Shown here piece after piece: positions 8,831-16,518 of a stretch of DNA of 64,000 bases. The notes below the pieces were generated by a model. The model was not told where the DNA came from. It worked only from the letters and a program-made list of their open reading frames with translations, and searched no databases. The translations under genes and the position numbers were made by a program. The first letter of the stretch is position 1; each line of letters starts with the position of its first letter. The stretch is from NCBI GenBank assembly GCA_040768125.1, contig JAXGNG010000003.1, positions 372,001 through 436,000 of the forward strand, written 5' to 3'. The stretch is from RBG-16-49-21 sp040768125 (lineage in GTDB: Bacteria > Spirochaetota > UBA4802 > UBA5550).

Positions 8831-8903
8831 GCCGTTCTCCCTATACACAAACATAGTGGTATTTATACACATTGTCAAATGGTTTTTCCCGGGGGCGCCG
8901 GCG

Positions 8904-9191
8904 TTACATAAGTTCTATCTTGAGCTTTTTGCCCAGGGCCGCGGCGGCCCTGTTGAGCGTGGTAAGGGAGAGCGAGTCGTTGTCGGGATCAAGAAGGCGG
9001 TCCACGGCGGAGCGGCTGGTCCGCATCTTTTTCGCGAGCATCGTTTTTGTCAGGCCCCCGCCCTTCATGGCGCGGGACAGCTGTCGGGCGATCAACCTTT
9101 TTATCGCCGTGGCCTCGACGGACGCGAGGATTCCCTCTTCCTCGAGGAATTCGTCGAAATCGGACCCGATATGGTCGTTTCTCTTTTTCAT
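8904..9191 (-). CDS. XRE-type HTH antitoxin (HigA-like)
   Basis: 95 residues with a lambda-repressor-type HTH (LTKTMLAKKMRTSRSAVDRLLDPDNDSLSLTTL split across residues 48-80), preceded by an acidic FDEFLEEEG segment. It lies 13 nt after the stop of a HigB/Gp49-like toxin, toxin-first order as in higBA loci. It should repress the shared operon and bind the toxin. Confidence 0.87.
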   Translation of the reverse strand: MKKRNDHIGSDFDEFLEEEGILASVEATAIKRLIARQLSRAMKGGGLTKTMLAKKMRTSRSAVDRLLDPDNDSLSLTTLNRAAAALGKKLKIELM

Positions 9192-9204
9192 GGCGCCATC
9201 CCGT

Positions 9205-9543
9205 TTACACCAGCATCATCCGTTTTTGCGCCGTGGCGAGCTCCTCACGCGGCGTTTTCTTCGATTTCTTGATGAAGCCGTGGAGCAGCACCATGGTGCC
9301 GCCGCGCGTGGTGAAACACACACGGGCGATGGCGTGTCCCAGGTGCGACCTGACTTCCCACAGCCCCGCGTGGATTTTTCTCACCAGGGGCATGCCCAGG
9401 GGCCATCCGTATTGAACGGTCTTGATATCCTCCCCGATAATTTTCCGGTATTCCGGGGGCAACGATTTCAACCACTCGCGCACGTGCTCGTTTCCCCTTT
9501 CGGTGCGGAAGAACCGTACAGCGAGAATCTCTGCCGGGTACAT
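9205..9543 (-). CDS. HigB/RelE-family (phage Gp49-like) toxin
   Basis: 112 residues from ATG 9543 (an in-frame ATG at 9555 is equally possible; neither has a clear ribosome site). AEILAVRFFRTERGNEHVREWLKSLP... and KIHAGLWEVRSHLGHAIARVCF followed by VLLHGFIKKSKKTP are diagnostic for the Gp49/HigB-like RelE superfamily, mRNA interferases acting at the ribosome. First gene of a toxin-antitoxin operon with the HTH protein downstream. Confidence 0.88.
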   Translation of the reverse strand: MYPAEILAVRFFRTERGNEHVREWLKSLPPEYRKIIGEDIKTVQYGWPLGMPLVRKIHAGLWEVRSHLGHAIARVCFTTRGGTMVLLHGFIKKSKKTPREELATAQKRMMLV

Positions 9544-9639
9544 ATCGGCCGGCATCGGTTTAAGGGTACCTAAAATGGTACGTGTCGTCAAGTGATTTAT
9601 TCCGTCGGCCTGCGACTGCTGCCGGCGCATCTATCCGGT

Positions 9640-10010
9640 ATCTCATGCAGCGGATCCTTCATGGGTATCGATTCTCTGTGCATGGGTTCTACGAAGGAGG
9701 AAGGGGAAGGGTGAACATTTTTTTGGGGGCCCTGGGGGGGCCCCCCCAGGGCCCCCTTTGTTAAGGGGGAGAATTAAATCACGATGACTGCCGTACAAAC
9801 CATTCGTTGCATGAAGAACCCCCCTTACGAAGGGTGGCGCGCAGCGCCGGGGGGTTTGTCTCCGAGAACCCCCCCCCCCCTTATTAAGGGGTGGCGCGCA
9901 GCGCCGGGGGATTCCCCCCTCTCCCCGTGGGAGAGGGGGCAGGGGGGTGAGGGTCTTCCCCCCTATTTTAACTTGACCTCGTCAATGAAGATATACCTTA
10001 TGTATTCCAC
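9640..10010. repeat. Gap with dispersed GC-rich repeats, family R2
   Basis: No gene seen from 9568 to 10028. Contains at least two R2 units built from a CCCCCCTTA...AAGGGG arm pair and the palindromic core GGCGCGCAGCGCC followed by GGGGGATT (around 9820-9920), plus a long C/G run at 9727-9760. The same unit recurs near 11500, 11590, 15520, 15960 and 50320. Confidence 0.75.
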
Positions 10011-10028
10011 TTCACGTTGAGGGATTGT

Positions 10029-11444
10029 ATGGAAGCGACGGCGCCGCGGAAAAACGAGATTCAGGGGATGTTCGAGGGGCCCATCCTGCCCCTGGCGCTG
10101 AAGCTTTCGATCCCCTTCTTCATCAGCAATCTCGTCGGCCTGTTCTACCTCGTCATCGACACCTATTTCATCACCCTCATCGACCGGGGCTCCACGGCGC
10201 TCATCAGCGGCACGGGGCTCGTCTTCCCCGTGTATTTTCTCTTCCTCGCCCTGGGCATGGGGATCAACATCGGCGTGAGCAGCCTCGTGGCCCGCGCCAT
10301 AGGGGAGAAGAACCAGGCGGCCATGGAGCGCGCCGCGGATTCGGGCCTTCTCATCGCCACGGTCCTCGCGGTCACGGCCCTCACCCTGGGCTACGTCTTC
10401 GGCAACGACATACTTCGCTTCCTGGCCGGCTCCGAGCTCACGGAGGAGGCCATCGGGCACGGCCTCAGGTTCTTCCACTTCCTCCTTCCGGCCCTGGGGC
10501 TCCTGCTCCTGGGGCACGTGCTCCTCGGCGTGCTCCAGGGCGAGGGCCTCACCCGGTACATCGCCACGGCGTCGGTCCTCTCGGCCGTGGTGAACATCGC
10601 CCTGGACCCGCTGCTGATATTCTATTTCGACATGGGCGTCGCCGGGGCGGGGCTCGCCACGACCCTGGGTATCGCCGCGGCGGCCGTGTACGTCATCGGC
10701 ATATTCGTGAAGGAGAAATCCTCGATCCCCATACACTGGAACCTCATGAAGGCCCGCATGAAGCTGGTGGGGGAGATCCTCCGCGTGGGTTCCATCCAGT
10801 CCCTCCAGATGGGCGCCCTGTCCGTGACCTTCATGTTCCTGAACAACATCGTCTCCTCCATCGGGCAGGACGCCATGAACTCCTGGGCCCTCTGCGGCAG
10901 GACCGACCAGATACTGTTCATACCCGCCTTCGCGATATCCGGCGCCGCCATCAGCATGGTGGGGCAGAATTACGGCCGCGGCAACCTGGCGCGCGTGCGC
11001 CATATCTACGCGCGGACCGTACTCCTCGGCATGGCCATGGTGTTCGCCCTGGCCATCGTGTACAACATCACCGCGGAGTGGATCTTCTCCGGGTTCTCCA
11101 CCGTGGAGGAGGTCATACGGGGAAGCGTGTCCCAGGTGCGCGCCCTCTCCTTCACCTTCATTGGCGTGTCCACGGCCATGATATCCTCCTCGACCTTCCA
11201 GGCCACGGGAAAACCGGTGCCCGCCCTCCTCATCACGCTTATCCGAATGCTCTTCCTGGCCGTGCCGGCGGCGTACCTCCTGGTGCACGTACTCGGCATG
11301 GAGATGCCCGGCGTGTTCATCAGCCTTGCCGCGGGCAACATCGTGGCGCTTCCCCTGGCGTGGGCCTGGACCATGCTGCACCTGAAGAAGTTGAAGGCGC
11401 GGTCTGTCGACGGGGGAGATCCCCCTCCGGCCCCCCCTTATTAA
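10029..11444 (+). CDS. MATE-family multidrug/Na+ antiporter
   Basis: 471 residues with 12 predicted membrane helices in two pseudo-symmetric halves. ATG 10029 is preceded by GAGGG at 5-nt spacing; a TTG at 10017 is less likely. Family features: PLALKLSIPFFISNLVGLFYLVIDTYF at the start (quoted in part), ALGMGINIGVSSLVARAIGEKN in TM2-loop, GQNYGRGN in the second half. MATE proteins export cationic compounds in exchange for Na+ or H+. The last ten codons (GGDPPPAPPY) are encoded by a family R2 repeat, which also supplies the stop codon, so the C terminus has been replaced or extended by the repeat. Confidence 0.88.
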   Translation: MEATAPRKNEIQGMFEGPILPLALKLSIPFFISNLVGLFYLVIDTYFITLIDRGSTALISGTGLVFPVYFLFLALGMGINIGVSSLVARAIGEKNQAAMERAADSGLLIATVLAVTALTLGYVFGNDILRFLAGSELTEEAIGHGLRFFHFLLPALGLLLLGHVLLGVLQGEGLTRYIATASVLSAVVNIALDPLLIFYFDMGVAGAGLATTLGIAAAAVYVIGIFVKEKSSIPIHWNLMKARMKLVGEILRVGSIQSLQMGALSVTFMFLNNIVSSIGQDAMNSWALCGRTDQILFIPAFAISGAAISMVGQNYGRGNLARVRHIYARTVLLGMAMVFALAIVYNITAEWIFSGFSTVEEVIRGSVSQVRALSFTFIGVSTAMISSSTFQATGKPVPALLITLIRMLFLAVPAAYLLVHVLGMEMPGVFISLAAGNIVALPLAWAWTMLHLKKLKARSVDGGDPPPAPPY

Positions 11445-11655
11445 GGGGGGGAGAATTGAATCACGACGACTGCCGTACAAACCATTCGTTGCATGAAGAA
11501 CCCCCCTTACGAAGGGGGGTGGCGCGGAGCGCCGGGGGGATTCTCTCCGAGCGATCCCCCCCCGGCCCCCCCTTATGAAGGGGGGTGGCGCGACTTGCCC
11601 TGAGTAGCTGCGTAGCAGCGTATCGAAGGGAGCGCCGGGGGGATTCTCCATAGGA
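11415..11655. repeat. R2 dispersed repeats downstream of the MATE gene
   Basis: Tandem R2 material: CCCCCCTTATTAAGGGGGGG, then CCCCTTACGAAGGGGGGTGG with core GGCGCGGAGCGCC, then a further unit interrupted by about 40 nt near 11600. A 50-nt stretch around 11452-11502 (CACGAC/TGACTGCCGTACAAACC...) is a direct copy of 9780-9830, so a composite block was duplicated either side of the MATE gene. No gene in 11445-11773. Confidence 0.75.
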
Positions 11656-11773
11656 TGTCAAAGCGACGCGGCACGGTCAGGGTATCATAAATAACTCTTT
11701 ACACCGGTCGTGCGGTGGTGTAGAAATGGTACGTGGTAGTTGATTCAATCAAGCTTGGAGTTTGTCGGGCACC

Positions 11774-12070
11774 ATGAATATCCGGATACAGATCCCGCGT
11801 GAAAAGATTTCCGAGTTCTGTCGGATTAACCGGATACGTCGCCTTTCGTTTTTCGGATCCGTGCTTCGCGACGATTTCGGTCCCGAGAGCGACATCGATG
11901 TCCTTGTGGAATTCGAACCAGGCGTGAAAGTGGGTCTTCGCTTTTTCGAAATGGAAATGGAACTGTCGGAAATCCTGGGCCGCAAAGTCGATTTGAATAC
12001 GCCCGGTTTCCTGAGTCCCCGTTTCCGGGACAGGGTAATGGCGGAAGCCGAGGTGGCATATGCTGCCTGA
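11774..12070 (+). CDS. mntA: MntA-like minimal nucleotidyltransferase antitoxin
   Basis: 98 residues from ATG 11774. The nucleotidyltransferase signature G-S-V-L-R-D-D-F-G-P-E-S-D-I-D-V-L-V-E-F has both catalytic aspartates of the GS-x10-DxD motif. MntA enzymes AMPylate the HepT toxin on a tyrosine and so neutralise it. The stop overlaps the hepT start by 11 nt. Confidence 0.9.
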   Translation: MNIRIQIPREKISEFCRINRIRRLSFFGSVLRDDFGPESDIDVLVEFEPGVKVGLRFFEMEMELSEILGRKVDLNTPGFLSPRFRDRVMAEAEVAYAA

Positions 12071-12407
12071 AAAGGACCGTGTCCGCATGATGGACATGCT
12101 CGATCATGCCAGGGAGGCGGTTCGCTTTGTTGAAGGCCGGTCTCGCTCAGATCTTGATGACATTCGCTGGCTGAATCTTTCACTTGTGAGGCTCCTGGAA
12201 ATAGTCGGAGAGGCGGCCGCGCGGGTGACGGAGGCCACGAAGTCGACTTTTCCCGGGATCCAGTGGCAACAGATAATCGGCCTGCGGAATCGCCTCATTC
12301 ACGGGTACAACCAGGTGGACTTCGATATCATGTGGGTTATTCTTAAAGAGGATCTGCCTCCCCTTATAAGCCGTTTGGAAGATGCGCTCGGTTCCGGCGA
12401 AGCGTAA
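12060..12407 (+). CDS. hepT: HepT-like HEPN ribonuclease toxin
   Basis: 115 residues, all-helical HEPN fold. The catalytic R-x4-6-H motif is in GLRNRLIHGYNQVD, and the trailing Tyr (HGY) is the residue usually AMPylated by MntA. LEIVGEAAARVTEATKSTFPGIQWQQI is the family's central helix pair (about residues 42-70). Overlaps mntA, forming a complete MntA-HepT system. Confidence 0.9.
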   Translation: MLPEKDRVRMMDMLDHAREAVRFVEGRSRSDLDDIRWLNLSLVRLLEIVGEAAARVTEATKSTFPGIQWQQIIGLRNRLIHGYNQVDFDIMWVILKEDLPPLISRLEDALGSGEA

Positions 12408-12503
12408 TATTGTCGCATTCACCATCATTTCATCGAATTGGATTCACGCGATCTCCCCGTTTCATGCCGGTTGAAAGTATAAGAATCACTACACATCCGT
12501 CTG

Positions 12504-12518
12504 CGACACTACCTGTCA
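12504..12518. promoter_or_regulatory. TGACA-N5-TGTCA-type motif, site 1
   Basis: CGACA-CTACC-TGTCA, a near-perfect inverted repeat in a conserved context CACTACCTGTCATACC. Lies 73 nt before the small membrane gene at 12591. Flanking ACTACACATCCGTCTGCG is shared with site 2 at 14375. Seen at four places in the window. Confidence 0.5.
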
Positions 12519-12590
12519 TACCCGTATCGGTATATTGATGGCGTCAGGGGTGCCGACCACGGGGCCCGACGCCCGGGAGGAGGATGCGTC

Positions 12591-12800
12591 ATGACCATCG
12601 GATACAACAGGCCCTTCGAGAACCACGACATCAACATCTGCACCAGGCCGCAGATCCTCGTTGAGGTGAGGCCCTGGGACATCACGTTCAACATTACGGA
12701 CGCCCTCCAGATCATCATCGTGATCGCGTTCATCGTCCACGCGTGCAGGAAGCCCTTCCTGGCCGGCCTCCGGGGGGAGGAGTATGACGAGGAGCGGTAG
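12591..12800 (+). CDS. Small hypothetical single-span membrane protein
   Basis: 69 residues with GGGAGGAGG 8-10 nt before the ATG, which is strong support for translation. A single hydrophobic segment (ALQIIIVIAFIVHAC) lies near residues 41-55, followed by a basic CRKPFLAGLRG and an acidic tail. No family recognised. Its leader contains the TGACA-N5-TGTCA motif and a GGCGTC...GACGCC hairpin (12540-12573), the same layout as the two WYL-domain membrane genes, so co-regulation with them is plausible. Confidence 0.5.
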   Translation: MTIGYNRPFENHDINICTRPQILVEVRPWDITFNITDALQIIIVIAFIVHACRKPFLAGLRGEEYDEER

Positions 12801-12958
12801 GGTACGAGATCGGGGGGAGATCCCCCCCCGGCCCCCCCTTCGTATGGGGGGGAGTAACTCCCTCCCCCTTGTGGGGGGAGGGCCGGGGTGGGGGTGAGGT
12901 TGGGTGCCTTACCCGGGGCGGGGTGTTTGAGGTTGGTTGCCCCTCCCGGGGCGAGGGG

Positions 12959-13281
12959 GTGACCAGGCGCTGGTCGAGCACTTGCGAGGGTAAGAGGACT
13001 ACTCGCCCTCTTCCCCTCGCGCTCCCCATCTCCGCCGCTCCTCAGGCGCCGGAGGGCTACGGGCGTAACTCGGGCGAACCTGCTGCGCAGGATTCGCCCT
13101 CAAACAACACGCCCGATTGGTTGTCCGCTTTCAGCGGACGTTTGAGGGCGGAGTTGCTATGAGGGAAATTTCTCTGGGGGACTATGTGAAAGATTGCTTC
13201 ATCAGCCGGTTACCTGGTGCTTGCGGAAGGCGCCTCCTGCGCCATCCTCGCACCGCCGGCCGTCCTGGCCGGCGACGGGTT
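12959..13281. repeat. Structured dispersed repeat, family R1, copy B
   Basis: About 320 nt. Blocks in order: GACCAG-GCG-CTGGTC hairpin plus GAGCACTTGCGAGG, a GGGCTACGGGCGTAACTCG block, CCTGC-TGC-GCAGG hairpin, GTCCGCTTTCAGCGGAC hairpin, CTTGCGGAAGGCGCCTCCTGCGCC hairpin region, GCCGGCC-GTCCT-GGCCGGC hairpin. Stem changes against copies A and C are compensated. The gap 12801-13546 otherwise holds only R2- and R3-type repeats. Confidence 0.75.
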
Positions 13282-13298
13282 GTGGCGGGCCTTGTGAA

Positions 13299-13450
13299 CC
13301 CCCTCCCCCTTGATGGGGCTAACAACAGGATGTTGTTGTGGCAGACTTCTCCGGGACATCCTGTCCCTTGTCTGCAGGCGGTCATCCTGACCGCACTCGA
13401 GCGCGGACAGGATGTCCAAAAAGCGCTCGACTGAGGGCCGGGGAGGGGGG
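13299..13450. repeat. Dispersed repeat family R3, copy 1
   Basis: About 150 nt, nearly identical to 15768-15916. Includes GGGGCTAACAACAGGATGTT, a GGCGGTCATCCTGACCGC hairpin, CTCGAGCGCGGACAGGATGT and GCGCTCGACTGAGGGCCGGG. No coding potential. Confidence 0.8.
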
Positions 13451-13546
13451 CGGGAGATTTTTCCCTGTGACGGTAGTCGTTGATTGATATCGATACCGAT
13501 GGAAAAAACGAATGGACAAATACCATAATCAGTGTACGATATAGTT

Positions 13547-13879
13547 ATGAATGGCGCCATAAATGAAGCCGCGATACGGGAAGCGGCCCGCAGGATTGCC
13601 GAGCGGTTTCGTCCGGAGAGGATCATCATGTTCGGCTCCCGGGCGCGCGGTACCGCTGATGCGCGGAGCGACGTTGATCTGCTCGTCATATGCAGGGTGG
13701 CGGGGAAGCGGAGGGCCGTGGCCACTGAAATCGACAGGTCGCTGTACGGTCTTAAACTCGCGAGGGATATCGTGGTGCTCACGCCGGAAGAGTTTGAGCG
13801 CGACAAGTTCGTGCCGGGCACCGTCGCGCGGCCGGCCTACCTTGAGGGCAGGGTGTTGTATGACCGCGGGCGGCAATGA
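13547..13879 (+). CDS. MNT-domain nucleotidyltransferase (antitoxin of a HEPN-MNT pair)
   Basis: 110 residues from ATG 13547 (GTG at 13532 also possible). The motif MFGSRARGTADARSDVDLLV gives GSRARG and D-V-D catalytic residues of minimal nucleotidyltransferases. It overlaps the downstream HEPN gene by 20 nt. Likely neutralises that HEPN protein by nucleotidylation or direct binding. Confidence 0.87.
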   Translation: MNGAINEAAIREAARRIAERFRPERIIMFGSRARGTADARSDVDLLVICRVAGKRRAVATEIDRSLYGLKLARDIVVLTPEEFERDKFVPGTVARPAYLEGRVLYDRGRQ

Positions 13880-14285
13880 ACGCAACAGGAAGGCGGCGCA
13901 ATGGGCCGCTTTTGCCGATGAGGACCTTCGTTACGCGGAACACGGTCTTTCCATTGATCCCGACCCGCCCTACCGCCTCATCGCCTATCACGCCCAGCAA
14001 TGCGCGGAGAAGTATTTAAAAGCGTATCTGGTTCTCATGGGAATTGATTTTCCCTATACTCACAACATTGCCGCGTTGCTCGAACTCTGCGAGGAACACG
14101 CTGATTGGACCGCCAGGCTCCGGGATGCCGAGGAATTGACCCAGTTTGCGATTACCGCACGGTATCCCGGTGAGGATGAAGAGGTGGAAAAAGATGAAGC
14201 GGCTCGAGCGATTGCCCTGGCCCTTCAGGTGAAGACACTGCTGAGGGTTGTCCTGTCGAAATCCGGCCTCATAGTGAACGATTAG
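13860..14285 (+). CDS. HEPN-domain protein (toxin partner of MNT)
   Basis: 141 residues from the ATG at 13860 inside the MNT gene, preceded by a GAGGGCAGGG ribosome site; earlier in-frame codons belong to the MNT gene. WAAFADEDLRYAEHGL and YRLIAYHAQQCAEKYLKAYL are the hallmark of the COG2250-type HEPN family, as is the later YTHNIAALLELCEEH. This subgroup differs from HepT and often lacks a proven RNase motif, so toxicity is inferred from the pairing. Confidence 0.87.
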   Translation: MTAGGNERNRKAAQWAAFADEDLRYAEHGLSIDPDPPYRLIAYHAQQCAEKYLKAYLVLMGIDFPYTHNIAALLELCEEHADWTARLRDAEELTQFAITARYPGEDEEVEKDEAARAIALALQVKTLLRVVLSKSGLIVND

Positions 14286-14374
14286 CCTATAGTATCCACG
14301 CCCTCCCCGCAAGAAAAGAGCATCCTTTTTACATATGCGCTGCAGCGTGCCCTGTAATACTACACATCCGTCTG

Positions 14375-14389
14375 CGTCACTTCCTGTCA
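14375..14389. promoter_or_regulatory. TGACA-N5-TGTCA-type motif, site 2 (degenerate)
   Basis: CGTCA-CTTCC-TGTCA with the same flanks as site 1 (ACTACACATCCGTCTGCG before, TACC after). No convincing gene starts close by; a short frame at 14409-14597 crosses an R2 repeat and is not supported. It may be a relic or control the gene at 14688. Confidence 0.35.
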
Positions 14390-14687
14390 TACCACCGGTA
14401 GTATAGTAGTGGCGATGGCACTCGCCGGGACGGAGTGCCAGAAGTTAGAGGTTGAAACGAGGTTGGTCCCCGGGGAGAGGGGTGAGATCCCCCCCCGGCC
14501 CCCCCTTGGTAAGGGGGGTAAATTCAGGCCCGGGTGGGCGGGAATGATCTTGACATATCCAGGCATGTATGTCATGTTTCTGGTATACAAAAAGTGAGAT
14601 GGATTGCTGCGGCGCGGCTCTTCTGGAGGCATTTCCGGGTTATGGATGGGTACACACGCTTCTGCACGCATGTGAAGAGGTGAAGGC

Positions 14688-15140
14688 ATGAAACTTCAAC
14701 TTTTCATCGGTGGCGGTGACATGATCGCCCTCTGCACGCTGCCCTTCGCAGTTGCGGGCATCGTCATGAATGTTCTCTACCCCGGTTTTTTCACCATGCA
14801 CCTGGGCCTCCCGGGCATGATAGCGGGCATCGTACTCCTGGCGCTTGGCATTCCCGTTTGGTTTTCATCGGCGTTCATGATTATTATCTATGTTCCCCGG
14901 CACAGGCTCATCACCACGGGTCCCTTCGCCCTGGTGGCGCATCCCCTCTATACCTCCATCGCGCTTCTGGTGATACCGGGCACGGGCCTGCTTTTTGACA
15001 CATGGGTGGGATTCGCCATAGGCGCGGTGCTCTATGTTTCTTCGCGCATCTTTTCCGTGAGGGAGGACAGAAATCTCGAAGAGGCCTTCGGTGAGGAGTA
15101 CAGGAGGTACAGGGAGAGGGTGATGGTGAGGTGGCTCTAG
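14688..15140 (+). CDS. Isoprenylcysteine/phospholipid methyltransferase-like membrane protein
   Basis: 150 residues, about four membrane helices. The C-terminal motif TTGPFALVAHPLYTS (G-P-F/Y...R/A-H-P-x-Y) and EDRNLEEAFGEEYRRYRERV are the SAM-binding signature of the ICMT/PEMT-like family. Likely methylates a lipid or small hydrophobic substrate in the inner membrane. GAGG lies about 12 nt before the ATG. Monocistronic. Confidence 0.82.
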   Translation: MKLQLFIGGGDMIALCTLPFAVAGIVMNVLYPGFFTMHLGLPGMIAGIVLLALGIPVWFSSAFMIIIYVPRHRLITTGPFALVAHPLYTSIALLVIPGTGLLFDTWVGFAIGAVLYVSSRIFSVREDRNLEEAFGEEYRRYRERVMVRWL

Positions 15141-15181
15141 GGGGGTGCCTACGGCGTCTGTCAGCTGCACGCTGAGGGGTG

Positions 15182-15509
15182 AGTGACCCGGAGCGGGTCG
15201 AGCACTTGCGAGGATGGAGGCCTCCGCGGCCTCCCTCCTCGCGCTCCTCCCTCCCGGTCCCTCAGGCGCCGGGACGGGCTACGGGCGTAACTCGTCGAAC
15301 CGGCTTCGCCGGATTCGACTCAGACAGACGCCCGATAGGTTGTCCGCCTGCGGCGGACGTTTGAGTGGTGGGTTTCTGTGAGTATAATTGAAGTAGTGCC
15401 AAACGTTTATGTATTCAATAAAAAAGATTGCATCATCAGCATTACGCCTTGTGCTTGCGGAAGGCGCCTCCTGCGCCATCCTCGCACCGCCGGCCGTCCT
15501 GGCCGGCGA
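15182..15509. repeat. Structured dispersed repeat, family R1, copy C
   Basis: Same block order as copies A and B: GACCCGGAGCGGGTC hairpin, GAGCACTTGCGAGG, GGGCTACGGGCGTAACTCG, CCGGC-TTCG-CCGG hairpin, GTCCGC-CTGCG-GCGGAC hairpin, then a diverged AT-rich 70-nt middle, then CTTGCGGAAGGCGCC and GCCGGCCGTCCTGGCCGGC. An R2 unit follows directly (15509-15556). Confidence 0.75.
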
Positions 15510-15767
15510 ACCCCCCTTAGCAAGGGGGGTGGCGCGCAGCGCCGGGGTGATTCTCCCCCTCCGCGCCCGGAGACTGTTTTTCAGTTTAAATGAAAATGGA
15601 TTTTTAGCACTCTAGCTCTTTGACGGCTAAAAGATAGGTGTTGGTAAGGAGTGGGTAGGTAGCGGGTAAGGCAGATATTCGGTCATTTGAGTGGAAAGAG
15701 TTTTATTTAAACTGAACTAATGGTTGCGTGATATATAATGTTCTGGTTTACTCCTTGGCAAAGGGTG

Positions 15768-15990
15768 CCCCCTCCCCCTGTGGGGCTAACAACAGGATGT
15801 TGTTGTGGCAGACCTCTTCGGCACGTCCTGTCCCGGGTCTGTAGGCGGTCATCCTGACCGCACTCGAGCGCGGACAGGATGTCCAGAAAGCGCTCGACTG
15901 AGGGCCGGGGTGGGGGTGGTCATAGTCTGATGTCCCTGGCCGGCGAACCCCCCTTACGAAGGGGGGTGGCGCGCAGCGCCGGGGGGATTT
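15768..15990. repeat. R3 copy 2 followed by an R2 unit
   Basis: 15768-15916 repeats 13299-13450 with few changes; 15945-15990 is an R2 unit (CCCCCCTTACGAAGGGGGGT, core GGCGCGCAGCGCC). The stretch 15557-15767 holds no feature I can support. Confidence 0.8.
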
Positions 15991-16014
15991 AACTGATACT
16001 CTTTGAGGCACCGC

Positions 16015-16395
16015 ATGCTGAAATTCAAATCCGTCCATGACCCCATCGCGAAGAACGACGGCCTGCGGATCCTGGCCACGCGGTTTCGCGGCCGGGGCAT
16101 GAAGGCGGAGCGGTACCATGTCTGGATGCCGAGCCTGGGGCCCTCGGAGAGGCTGTTGAAGGGGATGCTGGGCGGCGGCGTGGCGTGGAAGGAGTTCAGC
16201 AGGGAATACAGGGCTGAGGTCCTGTCATCGGCGGAGATTGACGCGAAGAATGCCACGATTCGGAACCACGGGCAGAAGTTCACGCTCCGGCTTATCAGGG
16301 AGCTGGCGGAAAAACAGAATGTGACGTTGATGTGCCACTGCGCCACGGATGAGAAGATGTGTCATTTGAGGGTGCTGGAGAGGGTGATGAGGTAG
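16015..16395 (+). CDS. DUF488-family protein
   Basis: 126 residues from ATG 16015 with GAGG 8-10 nt upstream. RILATRFRGRGMKAERYHVWMPSLGPS, FSREYRAEV and the C-terminal VTLMCHCATDEKMCHLRVL match the DUF488/YeaO family, whose conserved Cys/His cluster near the C terminus is present. Biochemical function is not established. It is the last GC-rich gene before the AT-rich island. Confidence 0.8.
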   Translation: MLKFKSVHDPIAKNDGLRILATRFRGRGMKAERYHVWMPSLGPSERLLKGMLGGGVAWKEFSREYRAEVLSSAEIDAKNATIRNHGQKFTLRLIRELAEKQNVTLMCHCATDEKMCHLRVLERVMR

Positions 16396-16518
16396 TATTA
16401 ATCTGAAATTGCCGTTTGCTGTGGTTCGTGTGTCGTTGTAATGGATTTTTACTTGGTCATTTGATGAAAATATCGAACATATACTGGAAATGTAGTGCGT
16501 AAGCCTGGATGAACTGTG

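Noticed and set aside
9963..11651. 562-codon frame antisense to the MATE gene
   Set aside because: Shadow of a GC-rich gene; composition (Gly/Arg/His/Glu) is typical of antisense frames and the MATE motifs are clear on the other strand.
13117..13434. Open frame of 105 codons across R1/R3 repeat
   Set aside because: It lies wholly in dispersed repeats with hairpins; the related frames in other copies are not conserved at protein level.
15378..15615. Open frames of about 70 codons in and after R1 copy C
   Set aside because: Composed of repeat sequence, no ribosome site, no similarity between frames of the different copies.
13530..16395. CRISPR array among the repeated sequences
   Set aside because: Repeats are long, variable in spacing, self-complementary and lack regular spacers; no cas genes. 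The Cas4-like domain at 16519 is fused to a helicase and is of the AddB type.
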